From positions 186,001 through 250,000 of the forward strand of contig BSBK01008420.1 in assembly GCA_027943335.1 (NCBI GenBank): DNA of 64,000 bases, given 5' to 3'. Below are positions 34,754-48,451 of the stretch, one piece after another. Numbering within the stretch: position 1 is the first letter of the stretch; every line of letters starts with the position of its first letter. The position numbers and the translations under genes were made by a program. The stretch is from Chamaecyparis obtusa. Its lineage: Eukaryota; Streptophyta; Pinopsida; Cupressales; Cupressaceae. The notes under the pieces were generated by a model, which saw nothing but the letters and a program-made list of their open reading frames with translations, did no database searches and was not told the DNA's origin.

Positions 34754-34828
34754 TCATTTTTTCCTTGGCTTGGTCTGTATGTTTTGCGACATGGCCAAAG
34801 TAGTCGATGAGAAATACGACGCTGCCAT
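34754..34828 (-). pseudogene. Possible transit-peptide exon, ended by TGA
   Basis: The minus strand from ATG at 34828 gives 24 codons beginning MAASYFSSTTLAMSQ and ending KPRKK before TGA. Ser/Thr/Ala richness with no acidic residue and a following basic run are typical of plastid transit peptides. The frame continues after the stop with NWPVRLGWRSS. Forty nt upstream the LARD has been inserted. Beyond it the minus strand has ACTATATAAGG (44098-44108) that could have been the promoter. No conserved mature domain is visible, so the identity is unknown and chance is possible. Confidence 0.25.
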
Positions 34829-34868
34829 TCGAATTCTGTAGCCAAACAAGACAAGATTACTGTCTCAA

Positions 34869-37566
34869 TGTAAAGACTGAACTTTCAACACAAGGCCATA
34901 TCAGCAAATTTCATATAAAGAAAAGAAGTCAGTCAACCAGTCAAAGGTCGAATGCACAAGTCAACTAGATACAAATATATTGCTGATAATATATGAATAA
35001 AAGTACTATTACAACCATTACTGTCGAAAAGATAAATTATACCTTTGTCCAAACAATAACACAGAAAGTCGACCATCTATCAAATCACATCAGTAAATGA
35101 TAAGAATTAGATCCAAAATATGTACTTTCATATTAACGACATAAGTAAATAACAAAATTTACCAAATACCACAATGTCGATTACGAAATGGAAAATCCTT
35201 CCTGTAAGAAACTTCATAAACCTGTTACAAAAGTCAGCAAGGGTGAGAATATTGTGGGAGTGCGTTTCCACCCTACCACGAAGCATTAACACTTCCCTAG
35301 AATCTTTCCTAACATGAAAGATACCCAACCCAGCTAGAAGTACTCTAACAAAGTAAAACTAAGGAGTAATGGAATATGTGCTACTTGATACATCCACAAT
35401 CAAGTTCCAATATAACATGTCATGGACTTCCAAAAGTAAACCTTGTAAATCTACTTCCATTTCATACATATGGAAAAGATTGCGTAAATATTCCCATTTA
35501 ATGCATAGTACATTATGTTTCATGGGTCCATTCAACATGCATAAAAGAACATAACAACATCCTTTTCCTAACTATCAAAAATATGTCAAGCTCATACCAT
35601 TTTGCCATTAGCTCTTTTATGTTCAAATGATATGTATAACTTGAAATCATCATAGTACATGGAGTAAAACCATATGCATCATTTTGATATATATATATAT
35701 ATGAAACTAGAAACATTAATTCCTTCTTGAGAAACATGTTGAAAGTCTCTTTTATTTTGTATCCAACCAATATAGAAGAAAATATACTTAGTTCCAGTTT
35801 AAACACAAGGTTAACAAACATTCCATCCTCTTGGTTCTCAATAGGAAATATAGTTGCATAATAAATATAAGTTTCTCTTTATATGATCTTTTATTTCTTT
35901 AAGCATGGAGAAACACAATAAACATTCTTGCATACTTTAGCACATGCAAACACCATTTCCTTATTATTTTATTTGGTATTCCAAGTAATCATAATCTTCA
36001 ATAGTATGTACTTTGTATTGAATTAAATATGGCCTTATATTCATATAATCATTTATTCATACTTGGTATTTATCTACGCATAAACACTCAATGCAAAGAT
36101 ATTAAAAAATAAGCCTACACATAGGCATAGTCCTTCCTTGATATATATAAACCATAGTCAAACTTGTAAAGGATAGGTTTCAAAAAGCATAACTAACTTG
36201 GTTTAAAATCATAGCTATTCATTTTTTTGTTTCACCTTTCAATAATGGATCAAACACAAAGCAACATAAAATCCATGTTTAACCTTTCCTAACAGGATTC
36301 TTACTGAAATAGTCATAATTACACAATCTTAGAAAAACACACAATAAAGTAAAATCACATTTCATATTTTATATAATCATTTCATTTCTAGAGGAAATTC
36401 ATCAAGTTTCATGTCGCAACAAAAACACCAAGTTTGTTCCTAAGTTTTATCTTTATCCATAAGTTAAATTTGAAAGTTGTTAAAGACTTTTGTTCTGTTT
36501 ACTATCTTTTCTCTTTTCAAATAATATCCAATTTCTCAATTGATATTACTGATTACACATTCTCATAATGAAATAATAACTATTTTCAGAATTTCTAGAA
36601 CATCATTCAACAATTTAGTGAATTCATCTATTTTGAATATGTTGAAAAAATGGTTTATATTTGAGTGTAAGTTTGTGACGAAAATAGTTACGTTTAAATA
36701 TGGTTTTTACTCTAAAATCATTCTAAAATTATGAAGTCAAAGAGCTTTACTAAACTTGTCAATCATTTTTTGAGCTTAGTTCATCTATTTTCCTTTCAAT
36801 AAGATTGTAATACTACTCATATTTTCTCAATCTAATATCTCTTTTCAAGAATTATATACAAATCCTTCTTTCTCTCTATGTTTATAAAAAAAATCGAGAG
36901 ATCTTTAATAAGAACAAAAGATATGCAAAAGAAATACTATATATTTTTCACAAACATTTTAAACCAAAATAAAATTTCTACTCACTACTCAAAACATGAA
37001 TTCAACAATAAAGAACCTGGTTTTCTTAGCAGAAAATATGGAGTTGAAATACTTCTTATTCTCCTCTTCTGGGTCAAATTTATTCTTCCTTTCTTCGAGT
37101 GTGAACCAATCTTTCATTCTTCAAAAATAATCTCCTCCTTCTCCTTCTAATAAAACTCTCTCAAAATAAATCGCTCTTCTTAATATAAATCTCCAGCTTC
37201 TTCCATAAATAAAACTCTTATTTTTTACGATGAAACTCTCTGTCTTTCATAAATTTCCACTCTCTATCTTTCATAAACTCTCTATCTTTCTCAGTCTCCA
37301 AATTCATGCGCTGCTTCTCTTATTAATATCCTTTGCATTGATATTTTCTTTTTCCACAAAATTCTTCTCTTTCTAAATCTGTGCGGTTCATAGATTTATA
37401 GCCAAAGGGCTATTGACCAAATAAAAACACATTCTCTGACTATGAAGCACATTCTGGGGACTGGAAAGAAGTCAAGGAAATGAAAATATTTATTACACCC
37501 CTGAATGTCGGTGCAAAAAGCCTTCATTTCTACCGCAATTCTAGGAGGATATTTATGGTTATGACA
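34869..37566 (-). repeat. 3' LTR of the LARD (2698 bp)
   Basis: It is last in the minus-strand orientation. It contains a longer (TA)n tract (about 35688-35702) than the partner LTR. Apparent ORFs (such as 35369-35554) occur in both LTRs and carry no motif. Confidence 0.92.
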
Positions 37567-37579
37567 TCCTTCCCCTCTT
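37567..37579 (-). promoter_or_regulatory. Polypurine tract of the LARD
   Basis: The minus strand reads AAGAGGGGAAGGA directly against the 3' LTR (TGTCATAAC...). Confidence 0.9.
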
Positions 37580-40500
37580 AAGAATGCATCGTCTTGATGC
37601 ATAATTCAAAATCGGCAATCATATGCCATATGTAAAGATAATTTAAAATTTTTACAATTGACATGATGCTAAATCATCTTCCATTATTGAAATATTAAGG
37701 TAATGCATGTTTACACTCTTTACATTCTAACATAAAATCAACATGATTCAATTTCATTTGCTTATCAACAAAATTCAATTTCATTGACTACTAGAATTAT
37801 ACCTTCAACTGCATGTTATCTAACTTTTGATAACAACAACAGATAATATAGATACAGAGAAGCATCAACTATACTTATTACTAGAAGTTACATCTAGTAT
37901 GCTTTTAATCTTAAATGAATTCTTACTTTCATTTGAAAAATAATATAGACACACACACATATTCCTCAAATAAATCATTCATAACAAGCCTCATAGGCAA
38001 ATTCTAGTGAGTGTGTGAATTCCATTACTATCCTTCAGTTTTACAAGATTAGAGTTACCTCTCTCCAACAATATTCCCCCTCTATTGAAATGTGTCATTC
38101 CATCTATGATACACAGGAACAACATCAAAGCATTAGTACATGTTTTCAACATAATCAAGATATATCATTCCTTCATCCTAATGCTTTTAGTCATAAATCT
38201 ACATAATACCTTCAATATACAAAAGAGCACACACATACCTATGCTTCTTACCATACCTTGGTATCATTTTGATGTAATCAATGGATTGAGGACTTCGTAT
38301 CAAATTCTTGTCATACTTATACATGTAGACACTTACAATATTTTCATTTAGTCAAATTACAATTCATCATGGAAGATAATTTCCAATAATAAATATCCCA
38401 GAATAAAGATAATCATTGGAATACTACAATTGTTCAATAAATAAGTTTTAAACCTGAACTTGATCATAAGTAAATAAATCTTTCATACGTACCATCTAAC
38501 ATGTGGTACTTACTAGGTGAGACGGTTATCTATCCATTTCACCAAACACCTGAAAAGGTTATAGAATCCATTTTTCCATTTATGTGACCAAGGCCCTCAT
38601 GCCCATCTTGTCACAACAATATTTCAAGAATTTTTATTTTTTTTAAACTCATTTCATCATAGCATTTACATTTCATCTCTCAACAATATAATTCCTAGAA
38701 GTCTTACATCTTATCAAGAATAAGCATTCACATTTCATCAATGCAATTTGCAAGTGTGCTTCATCTAAGCATAAGCATCCTTGAATAAATCATTCTAATT
38801 CATCACCATATAAAATCAATACTTCAAAATATGTTATACATCTATAACAATGCATTCAAAAACATAACCATAAAGGTCAATCATGAAACAAGACATTTAA
38901 TTGTAACTGGACATCTATCCTTCTATAATTCCCTGTCTCCTATGCCATCAGACAGTTAGTCATCCATTTGAAAACCTCAAGATGGGAGTGTGGTTCAGAC
39001 ACTTGTCTGTTATATCCACAAAGTATTACACATCCTTGGGATTCTACCTACTTGCAGAATTCTCAACCCTGCAATGCCCAATGAATAAAAGGCAGGGGGT
39101 ATCTGGTGCAACCATGAAACTAACTACTTTCCACATATGGATAAGTAGAACTAATCATGAATGTGGTAGGGAGATGGAACATGGGCAGCATATTTACGAA
39201 AATATATGTGAATAAGCTTTGGCCAAAGCATCTTTTTTTTCACTAGGAATGAACACTGGCAGGTAGAGAAACATCCCTTTCTACCCTTCCCTATTTTTCC
39301 CCACATTCGGCACCCCTCACCAAAAGGTAAACTTTCCAATTCTCATAAAAAGTAAGCAAAAGATGCAATTCATGCATTTCATATAATTCCTTTCATGCAA
39401 TAATAAGAGCATGTAATTCGTATAACAAGAAACTGATCAAAAGAATTTTTCCCTTCATAATTCGCATTCATTATAGGCAATCACATAATTTGAACCATCT
39501 AGTCAAATTAAAATACACATTCAAAGAAGAAGGTGTTGACCATTCTGTCAAACACACCAATTATGCCTCATACCAAGTAACTCTCTTTCATTTCCATAAA
39601 AATATGTCGACCTACTCATCGATCATCAAATGCATTAACTAGTACATCTATTTCAAGCACCTCATAATAATTTCATGCAATGTCTCAAATGTAATCACCC
39701 ATATGCTAGTAATTTCATAAAATGTCAAAAAGATGTAGTTTTCCATGGATTCCATCATTCCGTGAATATCCATGTAATGCTTCTCATAGCATCAAAAGTC
39801 ACATCAAAGAATATTAATCAATGTTCATTATTTCATCAAATGCATTTCTAATATGCATGTCAATTCATTTTGATCATTTCATAATAATGGAAACATATGA
39901 ATGTAAGACTATGAATGATATATTCATCTCAATCTACTCCCCTTTATAATCTATCAATGTTGTATATTGAGCATGATAGATGACATCACTTCACATCATA
40001 TGACTAGCAACATAAAACACATTCTAGCCATGATAAGATCATAAAAAAATCACAATCTTCAAAGTTCACAAATTTTAATTCTAAATCTCAAGGATAAGTA
40101 AGAAGATTCAAAAGAAGGGTGAACAAAATCTCAATTGATTGAAAAACTCAAAGTTGGTAGCTAGATGGTCACAAGAGAAACTTAATATTTCAAGCTAGTC
40201 CTTCATCACTTCAAAGTTCCAAATAAAACATAAATTGAAACCAAATCACATTACCGAGTGACTAGCACTAGCCACAAGAAGGGAGTAAAAGCTACACATC
40301 ACCTTGAGTCCAAGGTACGCTACACAACATGACCATACTTTGAGATCATAAATCTCAAACTTTACATCATGCAATAACACATTCAATTGTCTTAAACAAT
40401 ATTTTCCTTTTCATTAAAACCAACTGACATGAATTGTTAATTCCCTCTTTTCTTTTTGAAATCTCATGCCATGCAAGGTAAGACGTATAAATATACTTTC

Positions 40501-41160
40501 ACAGATTTTCTACGAATTTATGTTTCATATAAAACATGTTGAATTATTTTTCCTCAAGAATTTCATAAGTTTCTAGCATAAAAAAATTCTTTCATAACAC
40601 TTGCAATATATCTTGCAATAATACATATTGCCATTTTTTATGATAATCCAAGTCCTAATTTCTGGTAGACTCTCTTACCTTCATTTCATAACCATCATTC
40701 TTTCACTACATAGTATCTCATAGAATTTTATTTTCTTTCTCTACTATAGTAATGTAGAGAAATAGAATTAAATTTTTAAGTGTATCCCACACACAAAGTA
40801 CCTCATAATTGTTTTTTACATATTCTAACATTTTGCAATAGACAACAATCATACCACTCAAAAGTGGACAGTTGTCAAGTTCACATAACTATTTCAAAAT
40901 TTCATAGTTCCAAGAACAACCAGGGAAATTTAGAAAATTTCACACACATAAGAAATATTGTCCCTCAAATGTCTATATCCACAAAACAAGGATCATCCTA
41001 TCCTTTTCTATCAAGTTAAACTGAAATTGGAAAAAATCATTCTAGTCAATCCAGAGAACCACAATTACGTTCATAGACAAAGCAGTAATTGAATCACAAT
41101 TTATGCATCTAAGGGTTCGCAACTAAACATAGTGAACTCAAGGCCCTAGTATGGAACCCA
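37580..41160 (-). other. Non-coding interior of the LARD
   Basis: About 3.6 kb of AT-rich DNA with stops in all frames and none of the gag, protease, RT or integrase motifs. Full of CATTTCAT/ATTTCATC words but no clear tandem array. It probably carries packaging and dimerisation signals, which cannot be read from sequence alone. Confidence 0.7.
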
Positions 41161-41174
41161 GTGCTCTGATACCA
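41161..41174 (-). promoter_or_regulatory. Primer-binding site of the LARD
   Basis: The minus strand is TGGTATCAGAGCAC, 14 nt complementary to the 3' end of initiator tRNA-Met as in many plant elements, 2 nt from the LTR. Confidence 0.92.
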
Positions 41175-41176
41175 TA

Positions 41177-43851
41177 TGTAAAGACTGAACTTTCAACACA
41201 AGGCCATATCAGAAAATTTCATATAAAGACAAGAAGTCGGTCAACCAGTCAAAGGTCGAATGCACAAGTCGACTACATACAAATATATTGCTGATAATAT
41301 ATGAATAAAAGTACTATTACAACCATTACTATCGAAAGATAAATTATACCTTTGTCCAAACAATAACACAGAAAGTCGACCATCTATCAAATCACATCAG
41401 TAAATGATAAGAATTAGATCCAAAATATGTACTTTCATATTAACGACATAAGTAAATAACAAAATTTACCAAATACCATAATGTCGATTATGAAATGGAA
41501 AATCCTTCCTGTAAGAAACTTCATAAACCTGTTACAAAAGTTAGCAAGGGTGAGAATATTGTGGGAGTGCGTTTCCACCCTACCACGAAGCATTAACACT
41601 TCCCCAGAATCTTTCCTAACATGAAAGATACCCAGCCCAGCTAGAAGTACTCTAACAAAGTAAAACTAAGGAGTAATGGAATATGTGCTACTTGATACAT
41701 CCACAATCAAGTTCCAATATAACATGTCATGGACTTCCAAAAGTAAACCTTGTAAATCTACTTCCATTTCATGCATATGGAAAAGATTGCGTAAATATTC
41801 CCATTTAATGCATACTACATTATGTTTCATGGGTGCATTCAACATGCATAAAAGAACATAACAACATCATTTTCCTAACTATCAAAAATATGTCAAGCTC
41901 ATACCATTTTTCCATTAGCTCTTTTATGTTCAAATGATATGTATAACTTGAAATCATCATAGTACATGGAGTAAAACCATATGCATCATTCTGATATATA
42001 TATGAAACTAGAAACATTAATTCCTTCTTGAGAAACATGTTGAAAGTCTCTTTTATTTTGTATCCAACCAATATAGAAGAACATATACTTAGTTCCAGTT
42101 TAAACACAAGGTTAACAAACATTCCTTCCTCTTTGTTCTCAATAGGAAATATAGTTGCATAATAAATATAAGTTTCTCTTTATATGATCTTTTATTTCTT
42201 TAAGCACGGAGAAACACAATAAACATTCTTGCATACTTTAGCACATGCAAACACCATTTCCTTATTATTTTATTTGGTATTCCAAGTAATCATAATCTTC
42301 AATAGTATGTACTTTGTATTGAATTAAATATGGCCTTATATTCATATAATCATTTAGTCATACTTGGTATTTATCTACGCATAAACACTCAATGCAAAGA
42401 TAATAAAAAATAAACCTACACATAGGCATAGTCCTTCCTTGATATATATAAACCATAGTCAAACTTGTAAAGGATAGGTTTCAAAAAGCATAACTAACTT
42501 GGTCTAAAATCATAGCTATTCATTTTTTTGTTTCACCTTTCAATAATGGATCAAACACAAAGCAACATAAAATCCATGTTTAACCTCTCCTAACAGGATT
42601 CTTACTGAAATAGTCATAATTACACAATCTTTGAAAAACATACTTGATAAAGTAAAATCACATTTCATATTTTATATAATCATTTCATTTCTACAGGAAA
42701 TTCATCAAGTTTCCTGTCGCAACAAAAACACCAAGTTTGTTCCTAAGTTTTATCTTTATCCATAAGTTAAATTTGAAAGTTGTCAAAGACTTTTGTTCTG
42801 TTTACTATCTTTTCTCTTTTCAGATAATATCCAATTTCTCAATTGATATTACTGATTACACATTCTCATAATAAAATAATAACTATTTTCATAATTTCTA
42901 GAACATCATTCAACAATTCAGTGAATTCATCTATTTTGAATATGTTGAAAAAATGGTCTATATTTGAGTGTAAGTTTGTGACGAAAATAGTTACATTTAA
43001 ATATGGTTTTTACTCTAAAATCATTCTAAAATTATGAAGTCAAAGAGCTTTACTAAACTTGTCAATCATTTCTTGAGCTTAGTTCATCTATTTTCCTTTC
43101 AATAAGATTGTAATACTACTCATATTTTCTCAATCTAATATCTCTTTTCAAGAATTATATACAAATCCTTCTTTCTCTCTATGTTTATAAAAAAAATCGA
43201 GAGATCTTTAATAAGAACAAAAGATATGCAAAAGAAATACTATATATTTTTCACAAACATTTTAAACCAAAATAAAATTTCTACTCACTACTCAAAACAT
43301 GAATTCAACAATAAAGAACCTGGTTTTCTTAGTGGAAAATATGCAGTTGAAATACTTCTTATTCTCCTCTTCTGGGTTGAATTTATTCTTCCTTTCTTCG
43401 AGTGTGAACCAATCTGTCATCCTTCAAAAATAATCTCCTCCTTATCCTTCTAATAAAACTCTCTCAAAATAAATCCCTCTTCTTAATATAAATCTCCAGC
43501 TTCTTCCATAAATAAAACTCTTCTTTTTTACAATGAAACTCTCTGTCTTTCATAAATTTCCACTCTCTGTCTTTCTCAGTCTCCAAATTCACGTGCTGCT
43601 TCTCTGATTAATATCCTTTGCACTGATATTTTCTTTTTCCACAAAATTCTTCTCTTTCTAAATCTGTGCGGTTCATAGATTTATAGCCAAAGGGCTATTG
43701 ACCAAATAAAAACACGTTCTCTGACTACGAAGCACATTCTGGGGACTAGAAAGAAGTCAAGGAAATGAAAATATTTATTACACGCCTCAATGTCGGTGCA
43801 AAAGGCCTTCATTTCTGCCACAATTCTCGGAGGATATTTAGTGTTATGACA
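41177..43851 (-). repeat. 5' LTR of the LARD (2675 bp)
   Basis: First LTR in transcription order. Nearly identical to 34869-37566. Lacks about 20 bp of the CTCTATCTTTCATAAA-type repeat near 43565 found in the other LTR. Confidence 0.92.
43679..43686 (-). promoter_or_regulatory. LARD promoter: TATA box with CAAT motif
   Basis: The minus strand reads GGTCAATAGCCCTTTGGCTA then TAAATCTATGAACCGC, so a CTATAAAT TATA box lies about 20 bp after a CAAT motif. The same arrangement is at 37394-37401 in the other LTR. Transcription would start about 30 bp to the left. Confidence 0.55.
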
Positions 43852-43856
43852 CTCAA

Positions 43857-44925
43857 CTACTTAGGGCTCAGCACTAGGTGGCATGAGAAAGCTTATGTGG
43901 GCAGGAAATTAAAAATTGACTGTTCCTCAAATTCAAGTGTCTCAGTAAGCCCGTCGTAGGCAAAATGATTCATTTTATGGCAGCCGGTGTGATTTTTGGA
44001 TTGACTAGTGGCGTTGAGCAGAAATAGCGCGATGATTTATGTCAAACTAAAAGCCATATCTTACTAACGGGGACACTTATTTTTTCTTTCAGACTTTCCT
44101 TATATAGTTTATGGTTCGTTTACTGGATAGCCATGGGTCTAGAGGTGCCCTCGGTGGGAAAGATTCCAACATTTTTTGGCATTAAATGAATGTCCCTAGT
44201 ATTGTTTATTGGCATATAATTATTATTCAATATATATTAGCATATGTTTTTTCATATGTATATTATATATGATCTAGTTATAATACAATTTTACATATTA
44301 ATATCTATCATTTGATTTTATTCTTTATATACGTTTTTCATGTTTTCTTATTTATAATCTTTCATTTTCTTCTATATATTTATTATTGGAGTATGCAATT
44401 AGTATTTGTCTTTTTTGTTCTTTACATTTGGTTACTTCTTATTTTGTTTCTTTTGACTAGCTAGCTTTTTCCATGTTCATCTCTTGAGCTATTTGTCTCA
44501 TTTCTCATACTCCTCTATTTTTTTTTATCAAGCCTTAAGCAACAACTTAACATTTATTGTTTTATTTTTGCTATCTATTATCCTGATCTAAAATGTTGAT
44601 TGAAACTTCACACAATTTAAACCAAAAGAAATATTTTATACATAATTAATTGTAAAAATCTCAAATTAATAATTGATACCCTTCAAAGGAGATAGTTATT
44701 CTTAAAATCTATACATGTAGAGATATCAAAGTTTAAACTCGTAGATAAAGTTGTGGATCTAGTCTTATTAAAAATTTATCGGGAGTATAGGTTTGGCTCC
44801 TCTTTCATCTGCATCACCCATCATTTGTAGAGCTCCAACAATCATCACAATTTATTATGATCTAGTTTAACACTTCTAAGTTTGACTATCATGTCTTCTA
44901 GATCAATGACCAATATTTGCATTCA
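43857..44925. other. Intergenic flank of the LARD
   Basis: The first 300 bp are less AT-rich than the rest and contain a minus-strand ACTATATAAGG (44098-44108). From 44240 on it is AT-rich with no feature seen. Confidence 0.4.
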
Positions 44926-45728
44926 AGGTATGTGCAAGATCATGAGGGGCCAAAAAGTGGCGATGTTAGTTCAAAACTTTGACAATGTAGCTGATGAATT
45001 TTTTTCACACTAATTTGATAAAATGAAAAGGGTATCTTAAGGATATTATCAGCTTTCTATTGATATAATTGCTGTCAAATTTTGAATTTGGTAAGTAATT
45101 ATTAGTTATTTTCTAATTGAGCTACCTCTAAAGTGCTGATTTATATACTAATTGAAAAATGACTATAACTTTCAGACGGTATAACATTTTTGAAATCTGA
45201 AAATTGTGTCACATTCTATGCTTCACCTGCTATAAGGAAAAAAGAAAAAGTTTTGAATTTTGTAAAGTTTTGAATGAGTTAAGGTGGTCAGACATGGGAG
45301 CTTTTTTATTCTGAAAATGTTGTAGCAAAAAATTCATAATTAATTTTTTTTTGGAATAAAATTGCAAAAAAATATGTGTCACATCTGGGCATGAGTCTAC
45401 TACTTATATATAAAATCTTATAATAAAATATTATCATTTGATTATGATTAAGGTGGTCAGACATACACCTACTTCTTATTTTTTTCCTGAATATTTGTAC
45501 TACTGCATTGAAATCTATAATTTTCATCAATCATACTAACTTTTTCTAAAAAAAGGCCTAGTAGTTTAGAAACTACATTCAATTTTCTATAGATTCTATT
45601 CTTACAACTTTTTGATATTAGGTTCATAGCTAGTTGAAATTTTCACATCAAGTTGACTAACCCTGATTTGCTGATTTTTCATTGCCACTTAAGGGCATAG
45701 TTTGGCCCCTCATGATCTTGCACATACC
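44926..45728. mobile_element. 803-bp non-autonomous TIR element, copy 2
   Basis: Same sequence and orientation as 9268-10070, with scattered differences. Ends GGTATGTGCAAGATCATGAG and the inverse. Flanks ATTCA (44921-44925) and CTTCA (45729-45733) agree at four of five bases. No ORF of note. Confidence 0.85.
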
Positions 45729-46837
45729 CTTCATGATTGTGTCCTCTCAATATAGAGTTTTTTTTCATCTTGTAGCCATATCTATAGAAACACCCTCATA
45801 TGAGTTCAGATGCCAAATCCATGAGGTATTAGGAAGAGTGCATAAGAAGGAAAGTAAATAATTTTTTCTATTATAGAAAAAGCACTTGTTCCACTTTCCA
45901 CCTTATATGCTTAATACTCACCTCTTCACCACACTCCCAATATATTAGACTTCAAACTATCATTTCAACTCTAACCCTCTTTTTGAAATGTCCTTCCCTA
46001 ACTCATCCTCCATCCCATCCACCAACTCCATATCTCCCCCTTTGATGGTTGTTGCACTCTCCACTTATGGTTTTTATGATATTGTTTCATTGGCATTGGC
46101 CCTGCTTCCCAACACTTCTTTACATGTTGATAATCCTTGAGCAAGTAGTAACTCCCCCTAGTGATTTTCTTTTTCATTTAATCAGTCCCATCTTGAGTGT
46201 GCAACTATTATTCCTTTCCATTCCTCTAAACCTTCTACACTTTTTTCTCCATATTTAACTAAACTTGAGGAGTCTTAAAATTAAGAAATAGATAACTCTC
46301 TCAACTAGAATATGCATGCTTCCCCTATAAAACTAGATGGATATGTTAGGAAAATGATGTCTCAACCTTGTATTTATGTAGGGTTACTATTTATAGAAAG
46401 TTTAGATTTGAGCATAGATTGGTCCAAATTTTTCTCCAAAGTTATAGATTGGCTAGATAATAATTATCAATAAATTTTTGTTGCAATATCATGCTTACAT
46501 TTGAATATTTTAAAGTTTTCATTTAATTTTCAAGGCCTTCAAGGCTCTAAAACATCTCAAAAGTGTTTCCATTTCAAATAGATTGTTAATTATATACTTA
46601 TTTCTAAAGATATGTGTATACACCTAAAAATGGTCAAGAATAATATTAATTACATACAAGCAATTTAATTAATAAAATCACAATTGTCTACTATGTAATT
46701 GGATTAATCATTTAATTGTATAGTTCACATGAATAATTCATTCTTCTAATCTATTAATCAAATTAAATCAAATTCCAACCCTTTCACACCTTTTCCACAT
46801 CATCACATTCTTAACCAACTCATCAATGTCAAATGAT
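45729..46837. other. Intergenic, possible copia remnant
   Basis: On the minus strand, CCATCAAAGGGGGAGATATG (about 46030-46050) looks like the polypurine tract of a copia element. No adjoining LTR or pol sequence is recognisable. The open stretch at 46049-46258 has no motif. Confidence 0.3.
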
Positions 46838-48361
46838 TGTTGGAAAATGCAATTGAAATAATTGTTATATTGTCATTGATGTCAAACCTTAACTGGTAAG
46901 ATAGTTTCTATCTAGTAGAGTACTATATCTTTTGATTGATGAAAAGGATTTTAAAAGAGGAGATGAAAAGAGGACCTAAGGAAAGGTTGAGTTATGTGAT
47001 ACTTCAATGGGTAATTGAGTAGTTGGCACATTAACAAGGTAATGTGTTGTTTATCTTTAACACTAAGTGAAGAAGTCAATAGATTTGAAGCATAGGCTTA
47101 ACTAAGAAAAAGATAAGATATTTAGTTTAAGCTGAGTGATGCTAGTGTCGACTGAGCGCCAGTATAAGCTGAGTAAATTTCAGTGTTGACCGAGCATAAG
47201 TAATTGTCGAGCATCAAATAATTAATCGAGCGAAGACAATGTTTTTCAAGAAGAAAAGTTTTAGTGATAACTGAGTTATCCAATGATGACTGAGTAGATG
47301 AACACAATATTGACCGAGTGTCAGTAATTTATAGTTTGTGAAGGAATTGAGAATCCCAGCTGACATAGTTGAATTCTTGGGATATGTAAAACATGTTAAA
47401 ATTATTAATGAATGATATGGAGAATTTAATGCATGATAAACCATTTTCTTATGGAGTCAAGGAGAAGTTTGGAGATGTATCTAGAAGAAAAAGGAGGAGA
47501 ACAAAATGATGGAAGGATTCGATGAATTTAACCTAAACCTAAGATCTAAGAAAGAGATTAAGTTGTAAAAGATTAATCTACCTGATCAAGGTGGTATAAG
47601 GATGACCTAATCGTGGGTTATGGAATATTGGGAAGAGGTTGATGTTATTGACTAAAAAGTCTAAGCAAAAGGCTAAGGAGAGCTATGAAGAGCTAAACAG
47701 AGTTAAGCTGATTTCTTGAAGGGATTTTTGAGTAGATCAGGCATGGAGATGGAAATGAAGGTTAGTTATTAAATAAGCATATTAGCGTATTAGATTTGTA
47801 TTTACAAAGTGACTTGTATATTTCATATCAAAACCTACTATTAATTTTTAACCATTGTATCAGTTAAAATCCTTTAATCAAGGTTGACCTAACAGTCATT
47901 TTTGTAAACCCTTTAATTAAGGTGACACTCTAATGGAATGTTCTTAAGTCCTCTAACTAGGCCACTCTTAATAGGGTGATTAAATCCTTTAACAAGGTCA
48001 CACCTAATAGTGTGTATTGTATAAAACCTTTAATAGGGTTGGCTTCTAATAGAGCTCACTTTAGAAGAGTGAAAATTAGTAGCATGTTACTCATGGTTTT
48101 TCCCATATTGGGTTTCCACGTTAAATCCTGGTCTTATCCTTGTGTGAATATTATTTGATTTGAATGTTTTTGAAAATTTTATATTTTGGAAGTTGATTAC
48201 TTTTGGACAGTGGACTGTAAATTTTATGTTGTTGATAAAGATGGAGTGAATTGATGATTAGATCTAAGTTTGTTGAAGAGTTTAAAAGTTTTGTTAGTAC
48301 ATCTATACCTAAGGATAACTGATATATCCTCTCTCTTAGTTATTCTAAAATCATTCTAACA
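46838..48361 (+). repeat. 5' LTR of copia B (1524 bp)
   Basis: TGTTGGAAAATGCAATTG start, TCATTCTAACA end. The 3' half has repeated CCTTTAATCAAGG / CTCTAACTAGG / TTTAACAAGGTCACACC phrases. It resembles the solo LTR at 12335-13531 in layout. GACTGAGT/GACCGAGT words recur at 47130-47320. Confidence 0.85.
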
Positions 48362-48363
48362 AT

Positions 48364-48375
48364 TGTTATCAGAGT
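48364..48375 (+). promoter_or_regulatory. Degenerate primer-binding site
   Basis: TGTTATCAGAGT, two mismatches from the tRNA-Met PBS TGGTATCAGAGC, 2 nt after the LTR. Confidence 0.75.
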
Positions 48376-48451
48376 CGTTGGTGCTTGTAAGGAAATAGTT
48401 TAAGGGCACTTGAAGCTAATGATCAAGATGTATGAAAAGGAGGTATGAAAG

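Larger units (their letters stand above)
34869..43851 (-). mobile_element. LARD: 9-kb non-autonomous LTR element with 2.7-kb LTRs
   Basis: Two long direct repeats (34869-37566, 41177-43851) begin TGTAAAGACTGAAC and end GTTATGACA. CTCAA flanks the whole (34864-34868 and 43852-43856), a perfect 5-bp TSD. On the minus strand a 14-nt PBS (TGGTATCAGAGCAC) lies 2 nt inside the 5' LTR and a purine tract directly abuts the 3' LTR. The 3610-bp interior has no gag or pol motif in any frame. LTRs over 2.5 kb, intact priming signals and a non-coding interior define a large retrotransposon derivative that needs proteins from another element. The LTRs differ only by scattered substitutions and a TA-repeat length change, so it is relatively recent. 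Confidence 0.92.

Noticed and set aside
35369..35821. Open frames repeated at 41676-42122
   Set aside because: They are duplicated only because both lie in the LARD LTRs. They have no motif and no coding-like composition.
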